The translations under genes were made by a program, and so were the position numbers. This document shows, piece after piece, positions 28,929-43,922 of a stretch of DNA of 64,000 nucleotides. Each line of letters opens with the position of its first letter. Within the stretch, counting starts at the first letter, position 1. The stretch comes from Quatrionicoccus australiensis. GTDB lineage: Bacteria; Pseudomonadota; Gammaproteobacteria; Burkholderiales; Rhodocyclaceae. The notes under the pieces are model-generated. The model had not been told where the DNA came from and did no database searches. It worked only from the letters and a program-made list of their open reading frames with translations. The DNA lies in contig NZ_JAHBAH010000001.1 of assembly GCF_020510425.1 (NCBI RefSeq), forward strand, positions 372,001-436,000, given 5' to 3'.

Positions 28929-29684
28929 TCAGCGCTGGCAAATATCCTGGCAGCCGACCAGTTTCTCGATCACCGAACGCACCCGGCCCATCGCGCCCTG
29001 CAGGACTTCATCGAGGCTTTCGAAGCGGATGCCGTGTTCGCTGCTGCCGCGCCCGGCGGCATGGTTGGCGATCACGTTGATGGCGGCGTAGGGCAAGCCG
29101 AGTTCGCGCGCCAGCACCGCTTCCGGCATGCCGGTCATGCCGACCAGATCGGCACCATCGCGCTCCAGGCGATTGATTTCGGCCGCGGTTTCGAGGCGGG
29201 GTCCCTGGGTCGCGGCATAGACGCCACCCGATTTCATCGGAATGCCGAGCACCTCGCCGGCCGCGCGAATGCGGCCGCACAGTTCAGCATCGTAAGGCTC
29301 GGTGAAATCGACATGCGTCACCGGCGTGCCGTTGCCATCGAAATAGGTCGATTTGCGGCCCCAGGTGTAATCGATGATCTGGTGCGGCAAAACGATGTCG
29401 CCCGGCTGCAGGTCGCTGCGGATGCCGCCGACCGACGCGACCGAGATGACGCCGGTTGCCTTGTGGTGGTGCAGCGCCCACATGTTGGCGCGGTAGTTGA
29501 CCATATGCGGCGGGATGGTGTGACCGTAGCCGTGGCGCGGCAGGAACATCGCCGGCTGGCCGCAGATCTGGCCAAAAACCACCGGCCCGGAAGGTTCACC
29601 GTAAGGCGTACGAACGACTTCGCGATGCGAGACGTCAAGATTGGACAGGGTCGTCAGACCGCTGCCGCCGATGATTGCCAGCAT
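28929..29684 (-). CDS. mtnP: S-methyl-5'-thioinosine/thioadenosine phosphorylase
   Basis: This 251-aa PNP/MTAP-family enzyme cleaves the glycosidic bond of a methylthio-nucleoside with phosphate. It starts MLAIIGGSGLTTL (phosphate loop) and contains PRHGYGHTIPPH, SVGGIRSDLQPGD, YAATQGPRLETAAEI and GMTGMPEAVLARELG. It is shorter than MTAPs (about 280 aa) and lacks their C-terminal substrate segment. The region INVIANHAAGRG suggests the thioinosine-specific type known from Pseudomonas PA3004. Substrate choice is inference. It follows the methyltransferase gene by 1 bp. Confidence 0.85.
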   Translation of the reverse strand: MLAIIGGSGLTTLSNLDVSHREVVRTPYGEPSGPVVFGQICGQPAMFLPRHGYGHTIPPHMVNYRANMWALHHHKATGVISVASVGGIRSDLQPGDIVLPHQIIDYTWGRKSTYFDGNGTPVTHVDFTEPYDAELCGRIRAAGEVLGIPMKSGGVYAATQGPRLETAAEINRLERDGADLVGMTGMPEAVLARELGLPYAAINVIANHAAGRGSSEHGIRFESLDEVLQGAMGRVRSVIEKLVGCQDICQR

Positions 29685-29685
29685 A

Positions 29686-30387
29686 TTATTTTTTCCTTTC
29701 GGCCAGCAGCGAAGCCAGCACGGGCACCGCACTCTTCAGCGAGGGGTGCGATTTGCGCATTCTTTCGATTTCCGGCGAGTTGCCATCGATCTTGCGATAC
29801 AGCGCGTGCTTGCGCTCGGCAAGCAGCGGCAGATCGCGCAGGGTCTTGCCGGCGTGGTAACCGACCAGGGTATCGCGGCCGATATCCTTGGCCTGCCAGG
29901 GAATCACCGTCCGGTCGACGAGGTGGAACGCCTGCACGCTCGGCAGGCTGGCCGCCAGTTCGGCGATGCCGCGGTGTATTTTCTCGCGGTAGGCGACCAC
30001 CGCCTTGCCGCCATCGCTCGCCGTCGCACCGGTGACCGTGGCCGGCGCGCCCATCAGCCAGCAAACCACGGCATCCGGCGCAAAATCGGCGATTTCAAGA
30101 CGTTGACCGTCTGACAAGGCCATGACGTCGGCTTCGAGCAGCGTGACATCCTGCCCCGCCACGCGCGCCTGCGTCGCGGCCAGACATTCCGGCAGCGTGT
30201 CGATGGCGAGCACGGACAAGCCGCGCGCCGCCAGCGCCTGCGTCGCAAACCCCACGCCGCAGCCGACTTCCAGCACCCGCTTGCCCGGCACCAGCGCTGC
30301 CATCCATTCGTAGTCGCCGCGCCGCACGTAGTGCTGCCCTTCCGCTTCCCAGTAGCCGAGAAACTCGGCGACGGTGGCACCGCTCAT
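29686..30387 (-). CDS. Class I SAM-dependent methyltransferase
   Basis: This 233-aa Rossmann methyltransferase carries motif I VLEVGCGVGFATQAL (38-52) and the acidic motif II LAIDTLPECL. The later part (IADFAPDAVVCWLMGAP) corresponds to motif IV. Substrate unknown. It is placed between hpt and mtnP, both purine-salvage genes, and overlaps the hpt stop by one base, but that is weak evidence for a role in nucleoside metabolism. Confidence 0.75.
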   Translation of the reverse strand: MSGATVAEFLGYWEAEGQHYVRRGDYEWMAALVPGKRVLEVGCGVGFATQALAARGLSVLAIDTLPECLAATQARVAGQDVTLLEADVMALSDGQRLEIADFAPDAVVCWLMGAPATVTGATASDGGKAVVAYREKIHRGIAELAASLPSVQAFHLVDRTVIPWQAKDIGRDTLVGYHAGKTLRDLPLLAERKHALYRKIDGNSPEIERMRKSHPSLKSAVPVLASLLAERKK

Positions 30388-30932
30388 CAGTCTTCTTTCA
30401 TCGCATAGATAGCCGGCAGGTTGCGCCAGGCACCATCGACATCCATGCCGTAACCGAAGACGAAACGATCCGGCACCGGCAAGGCAACGAAGTCGGCGGT
30501 AATCGGCTTGTTCTTGCCATTCAGCTTGTCGGTAAACACGGCGAGCAGGACCTCGTCGGCACCGAGTTGCAGCAGGCTGTCCTTGACCGCGGCCAGGGTG
30601 ACGCCTTCGTCGAGGATGTCATCCACCACCAGCACGGTGCGCCCCTTGACCGAAGTCCACGGCGCCATGCGCCAGGAGATCTTGCCGCCCTGGGTGTCGG
30701 CGCCATAGCGCGTCGCGTGCAGATAATCGAAGTCGAGCGGAAAATCGAGCTTGGGCAGCAGTTGACCGGTAAAGATCACGCCGCCGGTCATCACGCAGAG
30801 GACCAGCGGATTCTTCTCGGACAACTGGCTGCGGATACGCCCGGCAACCTCGTCGAGCGCCGCCTGCACGGTGGCCTCGGAGTGGATCAGTTCGGCCTCG
30901 GCGAGCAGCTTGCGAGCTTTTTGTGCGTCCAT
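30387..30932 (-). CDS. hpt: Hypoxanthine-guanine phosphoribosyltransferase
   Basis: This 181-aa type I phosphoribosyltransferase salvages hypoxanthine and guanine to IMP and GMP with PRPP. The PRPP loop VLVVDDILDEGVTLAAV lies at about 100-116; FTGQLLPKLDFPLDFDYLHA and the C-terminal base-contacting VPDRFVFGYGMDVDG also fit. The next gene upstream is galU, which ends one base before. Confidence 0.9.
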   Translation of the reverse strand: MDAQKARKLLAEAELIHSEATVQAALDEVAGRIRSQLSEKNPLVLCVMTGGVIFTGQLLPKLDFPLDFDYLHATRYGADTQGGKISWRMAPWTSVKGRTVLVVDDILDEGVTLAAVKDSLLQLGADEVLLAVFTDKLNGKNKPITADFVALPVPDRFVFGYGMDVDGAWRNLPAIYAMKED

Positions 30933-35474
<4,542 letters not shown>

Positions 35475-35478
<4 letters not shown>

Positions 35479-38400
35479 GCATCCCTCATCTTCAAAGCTT
35501 CTTCGATATCCACTTCCACCACGCGCGAAACACCGGATTCCTGCATGGTGACGCCGACCAGCTGTTCGGCCATTTCCATCGCGATTTTATTATGGGAAAT
35601 AAATAAGAACTGCGTATTCGCCGACATTTTCTTCACCATGCCGCAAAAACGCTCGGTATTGGAATCGTCGAGCGGCGCATCGACCTCGTCGAGCAGGCAG
35701 AACGGCGCCGGGTTCAACTGGAACATCGAGAAAACCAGCGCAATCGCGGTCAGCGCCTTTTCGCCGCCGGAAAGCAGGTGAATGGTCGAATTCTTCTTGC
35801 CCGGCGGCTGCGCGATGACCTGCACGCCGGCATCGAGGATCTCCTCGCCGGTCATCACCAGCTCGGCGCGGCCACCGCCGAACAGTTCCGGGAAAAGTTG
35901 CCCGAAATGGCCGTTGACCGTATCAAAGGTGGTTTGCAGCAAGTCGCGCGTCTCGCGGTCGATGCGGCGGATCGCGTTTTCCAGGGTTTCCATCGCTTCG
36001 TTGAGGTCGGCCGCCTGCATGTCGAGGTAGCCCTTGCGCTCGGTCGCCGTGTCCAGTTCCTGCAAGGCGGCAAGATTGACCGCACCGAGTTCGGTAATCG
36101 CGTTGCCGAGCCGCGTGATTTCACCCTGCAGGCTGGCCGGTTTGGCGTTGCCCAATTCAGGCAGCAAGGCTGCCTCGTCTGCACCGGCTTCGAGCAACTG
36201 TAGCGCGAATTGTTCGGTATTGAGCGCCGCCGCCTGCTCCTTGAGCTTGAGCTCGCCGATCCGGACGCGCAGCGGTTCCAGGCCCTGCTCGATCTTCATG
36301 CGTTGTTCTTCGAGGCCGCGCAGCGCGTTGGTTGCCGCCTCCAGCGCATCGCGCTTTTCGGCCAGCGCCATTTCGCGCTCCTGGCGCAGTTCGAGCGCGA
36401 TCTGCAGGTTGTCTTCCATGACGTCGGCCGGCGCCGCCTCGACCTGCTCGGCGCATTGCGCCAAGTCCTTGCCGACCCGGTTCAGCTCGCGCTGCGCCGT
36501 CGCCTGCTGCGCGAAGACGTCCTGCAGCTTGCCCTGCGCCTCGCGCAGCGAGAACTGCGCCTCGCGCAAGGCGCGGTCGAAATCGGAATTGCGCTCGCGC
36601 TCGGCACGCACTGCCCGTTCGCACTCGTCGAGACGCGACTGGGCTCCGACGACAAGGACGCGGATGCGGCCGAGGCCGTCGCGCACTTCGGCGATCTTCT
36701 CGTCCGCCGCCATCTCGCGCTCGCGCTCGGCTTCTTCTTCCTCGGCCAGTTCGGCCATCTGTTCCTGCAGGCGTTCGCGCTGCTCGCGATGGCGCTCGAT
36801 CGCCTGGCTCAGCTTGACCACTTCGAGCTGCACGGCATGCACGCGCTGCTGACGGTCGGTGACGTACTGGCGGATTTCGCCGATTTCTTCCTGCTTGTCG
36901 CTGAATTGCTCGTCGAGCAATTCAACCTGCTCGCGCCCGGCTTCGGCCTTTTCGGCGAAATCGGCAATGCCGTCAGCCAGGCTTTCGATTTCCCGCTGGC
37001 GCTCGAGCAAGCCGTGCTCGCCCTTGTCGGGCGCAAAGAAATTCAGGCTGCAGCGGGTGATCAGGTCGCCGCCCTGGGTGACCAGCACTTCGCCGGGACG
37101 CAGTTCGCCGCGTCGGGCAAGCGCCGCATCGAGCGACTCGGCGGTGAGCACCGGCGCCAGCCAGTCGGCGAGCACGCCGGCCAGTTCGGGATCGGTGCAG
37201 CGCACGCGCTGGCCGAGATGCGCCGCGGTCGACGCCGTTTCCGGAGGCAAATCCGCCGGCGCCGGCAGCATCACGCTGAGCCGCGCCTCGGGCCGATCGT
37301 GCAGCCATTCGTCGAGCTTGCCGCTGTCGGCACAGGCAATCGCGTTGAGGCGTTCGCGCAGCACCGCTTCGACCGCCGACTCCCAGCCGGCTTCGACGTG
37401 AATCTGCTGCCACAGCGGCACGGCGGCATCGAGACCATGCCGGCGCAACCACTCGGGCAAGGTGCCGCTGTCGCGCACGCGCGCCTGCATCTGTTCAAGC
37501 GCGGCGCGGCGCGCCTGGCCGGCGGCCAGTTCGCGCTCGATGCGCTGCAGTTCCTCGCGCACTTGGCGGCGGCTGGCTTCGAGTTGCGGCAGCTCCTGCT
37601 GCAGTTGCTGCAGGTGATCCTGGTCGCCAGCCAGTTCCTCGCGCAGCAGGTCGAGCTCTTCTTCCTTCTCGGCGAGGTCCATGGCATCCGGCGCATTCTG
37701 GCCGCCGCCCTCGTCGCGCAGGCGTTCGCGACGCTGGACGATGCCCTGCAGGGCGCGCTGGGCGTGTGCCTTGTTGGTCAGTTCGACTTCGAGACGCTGC
37801 TCGGCGTTGGCGGTGCGGGTTTTCAGGCGCTGCAGTTCGTCGAGCGCCTGGGCGTGGTCTTCCTCGACCTGCGGCGCGATGTCCATCTGTTCGTTGAGGC
37901 GCTCGGCGGCTTCCTCGACCTTGAGACGGGCGATTTCCTCGGTTTCTTCCCATTTTTGCCGGTCGACCGCCAACTGCTCGGCGGTTTGCGTCCATTGCGC
38001 CAGTTCCCCTTCGAGCTGGACGATGCGCGCCTCAAGCTGGCTGCGCGATTCGCGGCGATGGCGGATTTCGGCTTCAAGCTTGGCAACTTCGGCATTGGCC
38101 GCATACATGTCGCTCTGCGCCTGATGCAGGGCGTCGCCGGCGGCGAAATGCGTCTCGCGCATGGCTTCGGCACGCGCCTCGGTTTCGCGCAGAGCGGCGC
38201 TTTGCGCTTCGAGATCGGTGGTGGCGCGCTCGACTTCGAGCGACAGGCGCTGGCGTTCGGCCTCGGCCTCGCGTTTTTTCAACAGCCAGAGAATCTGCTG
38301 GCGCTGCACCAGCTGTTCGTTCAGCGCGTGGTAACGGCGCGCCACTTCGGCCTGGGCGCCGAGGCGCTCGATCTGGTTACCGAGTTCCTGGCGAATATCC

Positions 38401-38984
38401 TCGACACGCAGCAGGTTTTCGCGCGTGTCCTCGAGACGGCCGTTGGTTTCCTTGCGCCGCTCCTTGTAGCGCGTCACGCCGGCGGCTTCTTCGAGGAAGA
38501 CGCGCAGGTCGTCCGGGCGCGCCTCGATGATGCGGGCGATCATGCCCTGGCCGATGATGGCGTAGGCGCGCGGGCCGAGGCCGGTACCGAGAAAGAGATC
38601 GGTGATGTCTTTGCGGCGGACCTTCTGGTTGTTGATGAAGTAGTCCGACTGGCCCTGGCGGGTCAGCGTGCGCTTCACCGAAAGCTCGGAATACTGCGTC
38701 CATTGGCCGAGGGCGCGGCCGAGCAGATTGTCGAAAATCAGTTCGACCGAGGCGCGCGACACCGGCTTGCGATTCGACGAGCCGTTGAAGATGACGTCCA
38801 TCATCGACTCGCCGCGCAGCTCGGAGGCCTTGGACTCGCCCAGCACCCAGCGTACGGCATCCATGATGTTGGATTTACCGCAGCCATTGGGGCCGACGAC
38901 GCCGACCAGCTGCCCGGGCAGGGCAACCGCAGTCGGATCGACAAAGGATTTGAAACCGGCGAGTTTGAGTTTGGTCAGTCGCAT
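35475..38984 (-). CDS. smc: Chromosome segregation SMC protein
   Basis: This 1169-aa ATPase folds chromosomal DNA. The Walker A GPNGCGKSN (31-39) is N-terminal, long coiled coils flank a hinge around 510-640, and the C-terminal head has the signature LLSGGEKALTAIALVFSMF and Walker B PFCLLDEVDAPLDD. Length is normal. It needs ScpA and ScpB partners, which are not in the window. It is transcribed away from the permease-kinase gene, 183 bp apart. Confidence 0.96.
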
Positions 38985-39167
38985 GAGGCTGTGGCGGAAG
39001 CAAATGCCCCTGCCATGACGGGGGCCGTATCATAACATCGACCGATTTGATCGCCGGCACCGCACTTGCACGAAGCTGGCCGGGCAATGTGCCGCAAAAG
39101 GGCCACGCCCCGCAACAAACTTCCGCCGGGCAAACGGCGAGCGGAAAAATCATGTTCTAATTTCTCC

Positions 39168-42100
39168 ATGAATCCCGCTGCCGCCACCCAGAAAGTCATC
39201 AAGATCCGCCGCGACTACAACACCTGGGTCGCCAACGAGACGCTTGAAGATTACGCCCTGCGTTTCACGCCGCGCAGTTTCCGCAAATGGTCGGAAATGC
39301 GCGTTGCCAACACCGCCTTCGGCGCCGCTTCCTTCCTGGTGCTCGAAGCGGTCGGCGCGACGATGATGGTGCAGGCCGGTTTCATCAATGCCTTCTGGGC
39401 GATTTTCGCGACCGGCCTGATCATTTTCCTGATCGGCCTGCCGATCAGCAGCACCGCCGCCCGCTACGGCCTGGACATGGACCTGCTGACGCGCGGCGCC
39501 GGCTTCGGCTACATCGGCTCGACCATCACCTCGCTGATCTACGCCAGTTTCACCTTCATCTTCTTCGCCCTCGAAGCGGCGATCATGGCTTACGCGCTCG
39601 AACTCGCCTTCGGCATTCCGCCGGCCTGGGGCTACCTGATCTGCGCCCTGGTCGTCATTCCGCTGGTCACCCACGGCGTCACCGCGATCAGCAAGCTGCA
39701 GGCGTGGACGCAGCCGCTCTGGCTGTTCCTGCTCGTGCTGCCCTACGCCTTCCTGTTCATCGAGGAACCGCAGGCCCTGGCCGGGCTGTGGAGTTACGGC
39801 GGCGAACATGGCGCGCCGCCCGGTTTCGATCCGCACCTGTTCGGCGCGGCACTGACCGTCGGCATCGCCATGGTCACGCAGATGGGCGAGCAGGTCGATT
39901 ACCTGCGCTTCATGCCGGAAAAGACGCCGGCCAACGCGCGCCGCTGGTGGTTCGGCGTCATCGTCGGCGGTCCGGGCTGGGTCGTGCCCGGCATCCTGAA
40001 AATGCTGGGTGGCGCCCTGCTCGCCTGGCTGGCGCTGCGCAACGCGGTGCCAGCGGCGAAGGCAGTCGATCCCAACCAGATGTACCTGATCGGCTTCTCG
40101 CATGTCTTCGACAACACGACGCTGGCGATTGCCGCGACGACGCTGTTCGTCGTCGTCTCGCAACTGAAGATCAATGTCACCAACGCCTACGCCGGCTCGC
40201 TGGCCTGGTCCAATTTCTTCGCCCGCCTGACCCACAGCCATCCGGGGCGCGTCGTCTGGGTTGTCTTCAACACGCTGATCGCGCTCCTGCTGATGGAACT
40301 CAACGTCTTCCAGGCGCTCGGCCAGGTACTCGGCCTCTATTCCAACATCGCCATTTCGTGGATGGCGGCGGTCGTCGCCGATCTCGTCATCAACAAGCCG
40401 CTCGGCCTGTCGCCGCCGGGCATGGAATTCAAGCGCAGCAATCTCTACGACATCAACCCGGTCGGCGTCGGCGCCATGGGTATCGCCTCGCTGCTCTCGA
40501 TCGCCGCCTTCGTCGGCCTGCTCGGCAGCGAGATCCAGCCTTACGCGTCCTTCGTCGCGCTCGGCACCGCCCTGCTCTGTTCGCCGCTGCTTGCCTGGGC
40601 GACTGGCGGCCGTTATTACCTGGCGCGCCCGGCCCAGCCGCCAGCGGTCGACGTCCAGAAATGCGTGATTTGCGAGCGCGATTACGAGAGCGAGGACATG
40701 GCGCACTGCCCGGCCTACCAGGGCCAGATCTGCTCGCTGTGCTGCTCGCTCGACGCCCGCTGCCACGACCTTTGCAAGCCGCAGGCCAATCTCGCGGCGC
40801 AATGGAACGGCGTGCTGCGCCGCCTGCTGCCGGCGGTCGCCCGGCCCTACCTGGAAACCGGGCTGGGCCATTACCTGCTGCTGATGGCCGGCATCGTACC
40901 GATCCTGGCGCTCGTCCTCGGCGTGCTGTACACGCACGAACTGCTCGCCCTCGGGGCCGGACAGACGCTGCTCATCGCCGCGTTGCAGGATACGTTCATC
41001 AAGGCTTTTGCCGCTCTCCTCATGCTCGCCGGCGTCGTCGCCTGGTGGATGGTGCTGACCCAGCAAAGCCGGCAGGTCGCACAGGAAGAGTCAAACCGCC
41101 AGACGCAATTGCTGATCCAGGAAATCGAGTCGCACCAGCGCACCGACGAAGCCCTGCAAAAGGCCCGCCAGGTCGCCGAACAGGCCAACCAGGCGAAAAG
41201 CCGCTACATCACGGCGATCAGCCACGAACTGCGCACGCCGCTCAACAGCATCCTCGGCTACGCGCAGATTCTCGATGCCGACGAAAACATTCCGCCCAGC
41301 CGCAAGCAGGCGGTTAGCGTCATCCGCAAAAGCGGCGACCACCTGCTCTCGGTGATCGAGGGCACGCTCGACATCGCGCGCATCGAGGGCGGCAAGCTGA
41401 CCCTTGAGGTCAAGCCGCTCGACTTCCCCGACTTCCTGCAGCAGATCGTCGGCATGTTCGAATTGCAGGCGCGCAACAAGGGGCTGTCCTTCGACTACCA
41501 GCCGAGCGGCGAGATTCCCGCCATCGTCCGCGCCGACGAAAGACGCCTGCGCCAGATCCTGATCAACGTGCTCGGCAACGCGATCAAGTTCACCGTGCGC
41601 GGCGGCGTCTCCTTCAAGGTCGAATGCCGGCGCGAGATGGCCGTCTTCGAGATTCGCGACAGCGGCCCCGGCATCGCTGCCGCCGACCTCGAGCGCATCT
41701 TCGAACCCTTCGTGCGCGGCAGCAGCGTGCAGGCCGGCGGCAGCGGCGTCGGCCTGACCATCGCCCGCATGCTGACCGACCTGATGGGCGGCGAAATGCA
41801 GCTGAGCAGCACGCCCGGCGAGGGCACGCTGTTCCGCATCCGCCTCTTCCTGCCGCAGGTGCATGCCCGCCAGGCAGCGCGCGAACTGAGCCGGCTCAAC
41901 CGCATCGGCTATGTCGGCGTGCGCCGGCGCATCCTCGTCGTCGATAACGAAAAGGTCGATCGCGACATGCTGCAAAGCGTGCTCGAACCGCTCGGCTTCA
42001 TCGTCGAACAGGCGGCCAGCGGCTACGAATGCCTGGCCAGCGTTCCGCGCTTCGCGCCGCACCTGATTTTCATGGATCTCGGCATGCCCGGCATCGACGG

Positions 42101-42539
42101 CTGGGAAACCATCCGCCGCATCCGCCAGCAAGGCCTCAGCGACGCCCACATCGCCATCCTTTCGGCCAATGCCTTCGACAAGGGCCTGGACAACGATGTC
42201 GGCATCGCGCCGCAGGATTTCATCGTCAAGCCGCTGCGCGTCAATGAACTGCTCGACTGGATCGGCCGCCAGTTGCAACTCGAATGGATCACCGCCGACA
42301 GCCCGCCGCCGGTTGCCGCGCCGGCCGAACCGCCACCGCTGATCGCGCCCGACGCCAGCCACCTGGCGGCGCTCGACGAGCTGATCAACCTCGGCTACCT
42401 GCGCGGCATGCTCAACAAGCTCGCCGAAATCGAACGCCTCGACCCGCAACACGGCGAGTTCGTCCGCGTCCTGCGCGATCTGGCGCGCCAGTTCCAGTTC
42501 GATGCGATGAAGGAAATTCTCAGGAAAATGCGCCCATGA
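39168..42539 (+). CDS. NCS1-type permease fused to hybrid histidine kinase
   Basis: This 1123-aa protein begins with about 470 residues resembling cytosine/purine/allantoin permeases of the NCS1 family (about 12 transmembrane helices; MDLLTRGAGFGYIGSTITS, MVTQMGEQVDYLRFMP). Residues 499-536 hold eight cysteines (CVICERDY, HCPAYQGQICSLCCS, CHDLC), probably a zinc module. Two further transmembrane helices (about 555-625) lead to a HisKA domain with His686 in ISHELRTPLNSILGY, a HATPase domain, and a receiver domain with Asp970 in FMDLGMPGIDGW. A short C-terminal helical part follows. I infer that the permease half senses a nucleobase or a purine breakdown product. The response regulator overlaps its stop (ATGA). 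The start at 39168 fits family alignment; a longer frame to 39066 is unlikely. Confidence 0.88.
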   Translation: MNPAAATQKVIKIRRDYNTWVANETLEDYALRFTPRSFRKWSEMRVANTAFGAASFLVLEAVGATMMVQAGFINAFWAIFATGLIIFLIGLPISSTAARYGLDMDLLTRGAGFGYIGSTITSLIYASFTFIFFALEAAIMAYALELAFGIPPAWGYLICALVVIPLVTHGVTAISKLQAWTQPLWLFLLVLPYAFLFIEEPQALAGLWSYGGEHGAPPGFDPHLFGAALTVGIAMVTQMGEQVDYLRFMPEKTPANARRWWFGVIVGGPGWVVPGILKMLGGALLAWLALRNAVPAAKAVDPNQMYLIGFSHVFDNTTLAIAATTLFVVVSQLKINVTNAYAGSLAWSNFFARLTHSHPGRVVWVVFNTLIALLLMELNVFQALGQVLGLYSNIAISWMAAVVADLVINKPLGLSPPGMEFKRSNLYDINPVGVGAMGIASLLSIAAFVGLLGSEIQPYASFVALGTALLCSPLLAWATGGRYYLARPAQPPAVDVQKCVICERDYESEDMAHCPAYQGQICSLCCSLDARCHDLCKPQANLAAQWNGVLRRLLPAVARPYLETGLGHYLLLMAGIVPILALVLGVLYTHELLALGAGQTLLIAALQDTFIKAFAALLMLAGVVAWWMVLTQQSRQVAQEESNRQTQLLIQEIESHQRTDEALQKARQVAEQANQAKSRYITAISHELRTPLNSILGYAQILDADENIPPSRKQAVSVIRKSGDHLLSVIEGTLDIARIEGGKLTLEVKPLDFPDFLQQIVGMFELQARNKGLSFDYQPSGEIPAIVRADERRLRQILINVLGNAIKFTVRGGVSFKVECRREMAVFEIRDSGPGIAAADLERIFEPFVRGSSVQAGGSGVGLTIARMLTDLMGGEMQLSSTPGEGTLFRIRLFLPQVHARQAARELSRLNRIGYVGVRRRILVVDNEKVDRDMLQSVLEPLGFIVEQAASGYECLASVPRFAPHLIFMDLGMPGIDGWETIRRIRQQGLSDAHIAILSANAFDKGLDNDVGIAPQDFIVKPLRVNELLDWIGRQLQLEWITADSPPPVAAPAEPPPLIAPDASHLAALDELINLGYLRGMLNKLAEIERLDPQHGEFVRVLRDLARQFQFDAMKEILRKMRP

Positions 42540-43480
42540 CGACCGTCGACCGTACGCCGCCCATCGCCAATACCATTTCGGACATCGTGCTGATCGTCGA
42601 TGACGTACCGGAAAATCTCTCGCTACTGCATGACGCACTCGACGACACCGGCTACACCGTGCTTGTCGCGACCAACGGCGAATCGGCGCTGCAACGCGCC
42701 CGCCAGAGCCTGCCCGACGTGATCCTGCTCGACGCGCTGATGCCGGGCATGGACGGCTTCGAGGTGGCGCGCCGGCTGAAGGCCGATTTCTCGACGCAGC
42801 ACATTCCCATCGTCTTCATGACCGGGCTCACCGAAACCGAGCATGTCGTCGCCGCCTTCGCGGCCGGCGGCGCCGATTACGTGACCAAGCCGATCCGTCC
42901 GCCGGAAGTCCTGGCGCGCATCGCCGCGCACATGCAGAACGCCCGCCAGATGAAGCAGGCGCGGACGGCGCTCGACGCCTTCGGCCAGGCCACGGTGGCG
43001 GTGCGCGCCGCCGACAGCCGCATCGTCTGGCAGACGCCGCTGGCCAGGAAGCTGCTCAACGACTACTTCGCCAACCCGGAAGACGTCGCCCCGGAAGAAC
43101 TCCTGAACTGGATCGCCGGCGCCCACAAGGCGCGCCGCGACAACCGCGAGCCCGGCCCGCTGCTCTGCGCCAACGGCAGCCGCCGCCTGCTCGCTTCCTT
43201 CCACGACCAGACCGGCGACGACGAATGGCTGGTCGTGCTGCGCGAGGAAAACGACGCCTCCGCCATCGAATCGCTGATCGCCGCCTTCCGCCTGACCCAG
43301 CGCGAAGCCGAGGTGCTCTACTGGGTCGCTCAGGGCAAGACCAGCAACGACATCGGCGACATCCTCGGCAACAGCCCGCGCACGGTCAACAAGCATCTGG
43401 AGCATGTTTTCGAGAAACTCGGCGTCGAGACCCGCACTGCGGCGGCGAATCTGGCGACCAGCAAGATGCGTGGCGGCTGA
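42536..43480 (+). CDS. LuxR/NarL-type response regulator
   Basis: This 314-aa regulator has an N-terminal receiver (phosphoacceptor Asp66 in ILLDALMPGMDG, acidic pair Asp22/Asp23, Lys in VTKPIRPPE), a middle region of about 110 residues that looks PAS-like (AFGQATVAVRAADSRIVWQ), and a LuxR helix-turn-helix (about 248-305, LTQREAEVLYWVAQGKTS and SPRTVNKHLEHVFEKLGV). It overlaps the permease-kinase by ATGA, so the pair is one two-component system. The likely target is the urt promoter 340 bp downstream, which carries a NarL-like inverted heptamer pair. That link is inference. Confidence 0.92.
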   Translation: MTTVDRTPPIANTISDIVLIVDDVPENLSLLHDALDDTGYTVLVATNGESALQRARQSLPDVILLDALMPGMDGFEVARRLKADFSTQHIPIVFMTGLTETEHVVAAFAAGGADYVTKPIRPPEVLARIAAHMQNARQMKQARTALDAFGQATVAVRAADSRIVWQTPLARKLLNDYFANPEDVAPEELLNWIAGAHKARRDNREPGPLLCANGSRRLLASFHDQTGDDEWLVVLREENDASAIESLIAAFRLTQREAEVLYWVAQGKTSNDIGDILGNSPRTVNKHLEHVFEKLGVETRTAAANLATSKMRGG

Positions 43481-43486
43481 GCCAGC

Positions 43487-43651
43487 TTACAAGTCGGTTT
43501 GCTGCCGGCTGGCCTGCAGGCGGGCCAGCGCTTCGCGCGCCGGATCGCGCCCCTGCTGCGTTGCCGGAAGGGCTACAAAACGCGGGGCCGCCACGCGCAC
43601 GACGGGCGGCAAGTGGGGCACGACGGGAATCGGCTGCTGGTTGATATTCAT
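43487..43651 (-). CDS. Candidate small Pro-rich protein, 54 aa
   Basis: A complete minus-strand frame begins MNINQQPIPVVPHLPPVVRV and ends with the helical, charged segment PAREALARLQASRQQTDL before TAA. A GGAG lies 9 nt before the ATG. It occupies the region between the response regulator and urtA, on the opposite strand. There is no signal peptide or known domain. The composition looks like a real small protein, but the size makes chance occurrence possible in GC-rich DNA. Confidence 0.4.
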   Translation of the reverse strand: MNINQQPIPVVPHLPPVVRVAAPRFVALPATQQGRDPAREALARLQASRQQTDL

Positions 43652-43823
43652 GATGTCTCGCTCCGCAAATCGCGAATCGAATCGCGCGGTTCGGCGCTTC
43701 TTGCCGGCGCCTGGAAAAGAACGCCAGACTACGCCAGCCAGGTTACAGATTAACGAAACAACGATGACGCCGTTCTACCAATCGCTGATAAGAAAATACT
43801 GCCGACAGGCATATCCATCGACC

Positions 43824-43886
43824 TACGCAATCTAACGTATTCCGCCAAAACCGCCCGCTCCTTAATCTGGCGCTGCACTGCAACAA
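43824..43886 (+). promoter_or_regulatory. urtA promoter block, copy A of duplicated element
   Basis: This 63-bp block matches 46556-46618 without gaps at 46 of 63 positions. Its left end is TACGCAA-TC-TAACGTA (43824-43839), two inverted heptamers spaced by 2 bp as in NarL/FixJ-type sites. TAATCT (43863-43868) could be the -10 box, which would centre the heptamer pair near -43, a class II activator position. The 3' part TCGCTGCAC-like (GCGCTGCACTGCAACAA) is the best conserved. No strong -35 is seen, which fits activator dependence. Confidence 0.55.
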
Positions 43887-43922
43887 CGCAGTAAGACCAG
43901 ACCCCCAAACCGAGGAGCTTCC

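Noticed and set aside
43866..43882. Possible sigma-54 promoter TGGCGC..TGCA before urtA.
   Set aside because: The GG-GC spacing is one base short and the urtB copy has TGTCGC, losing the essential GG.
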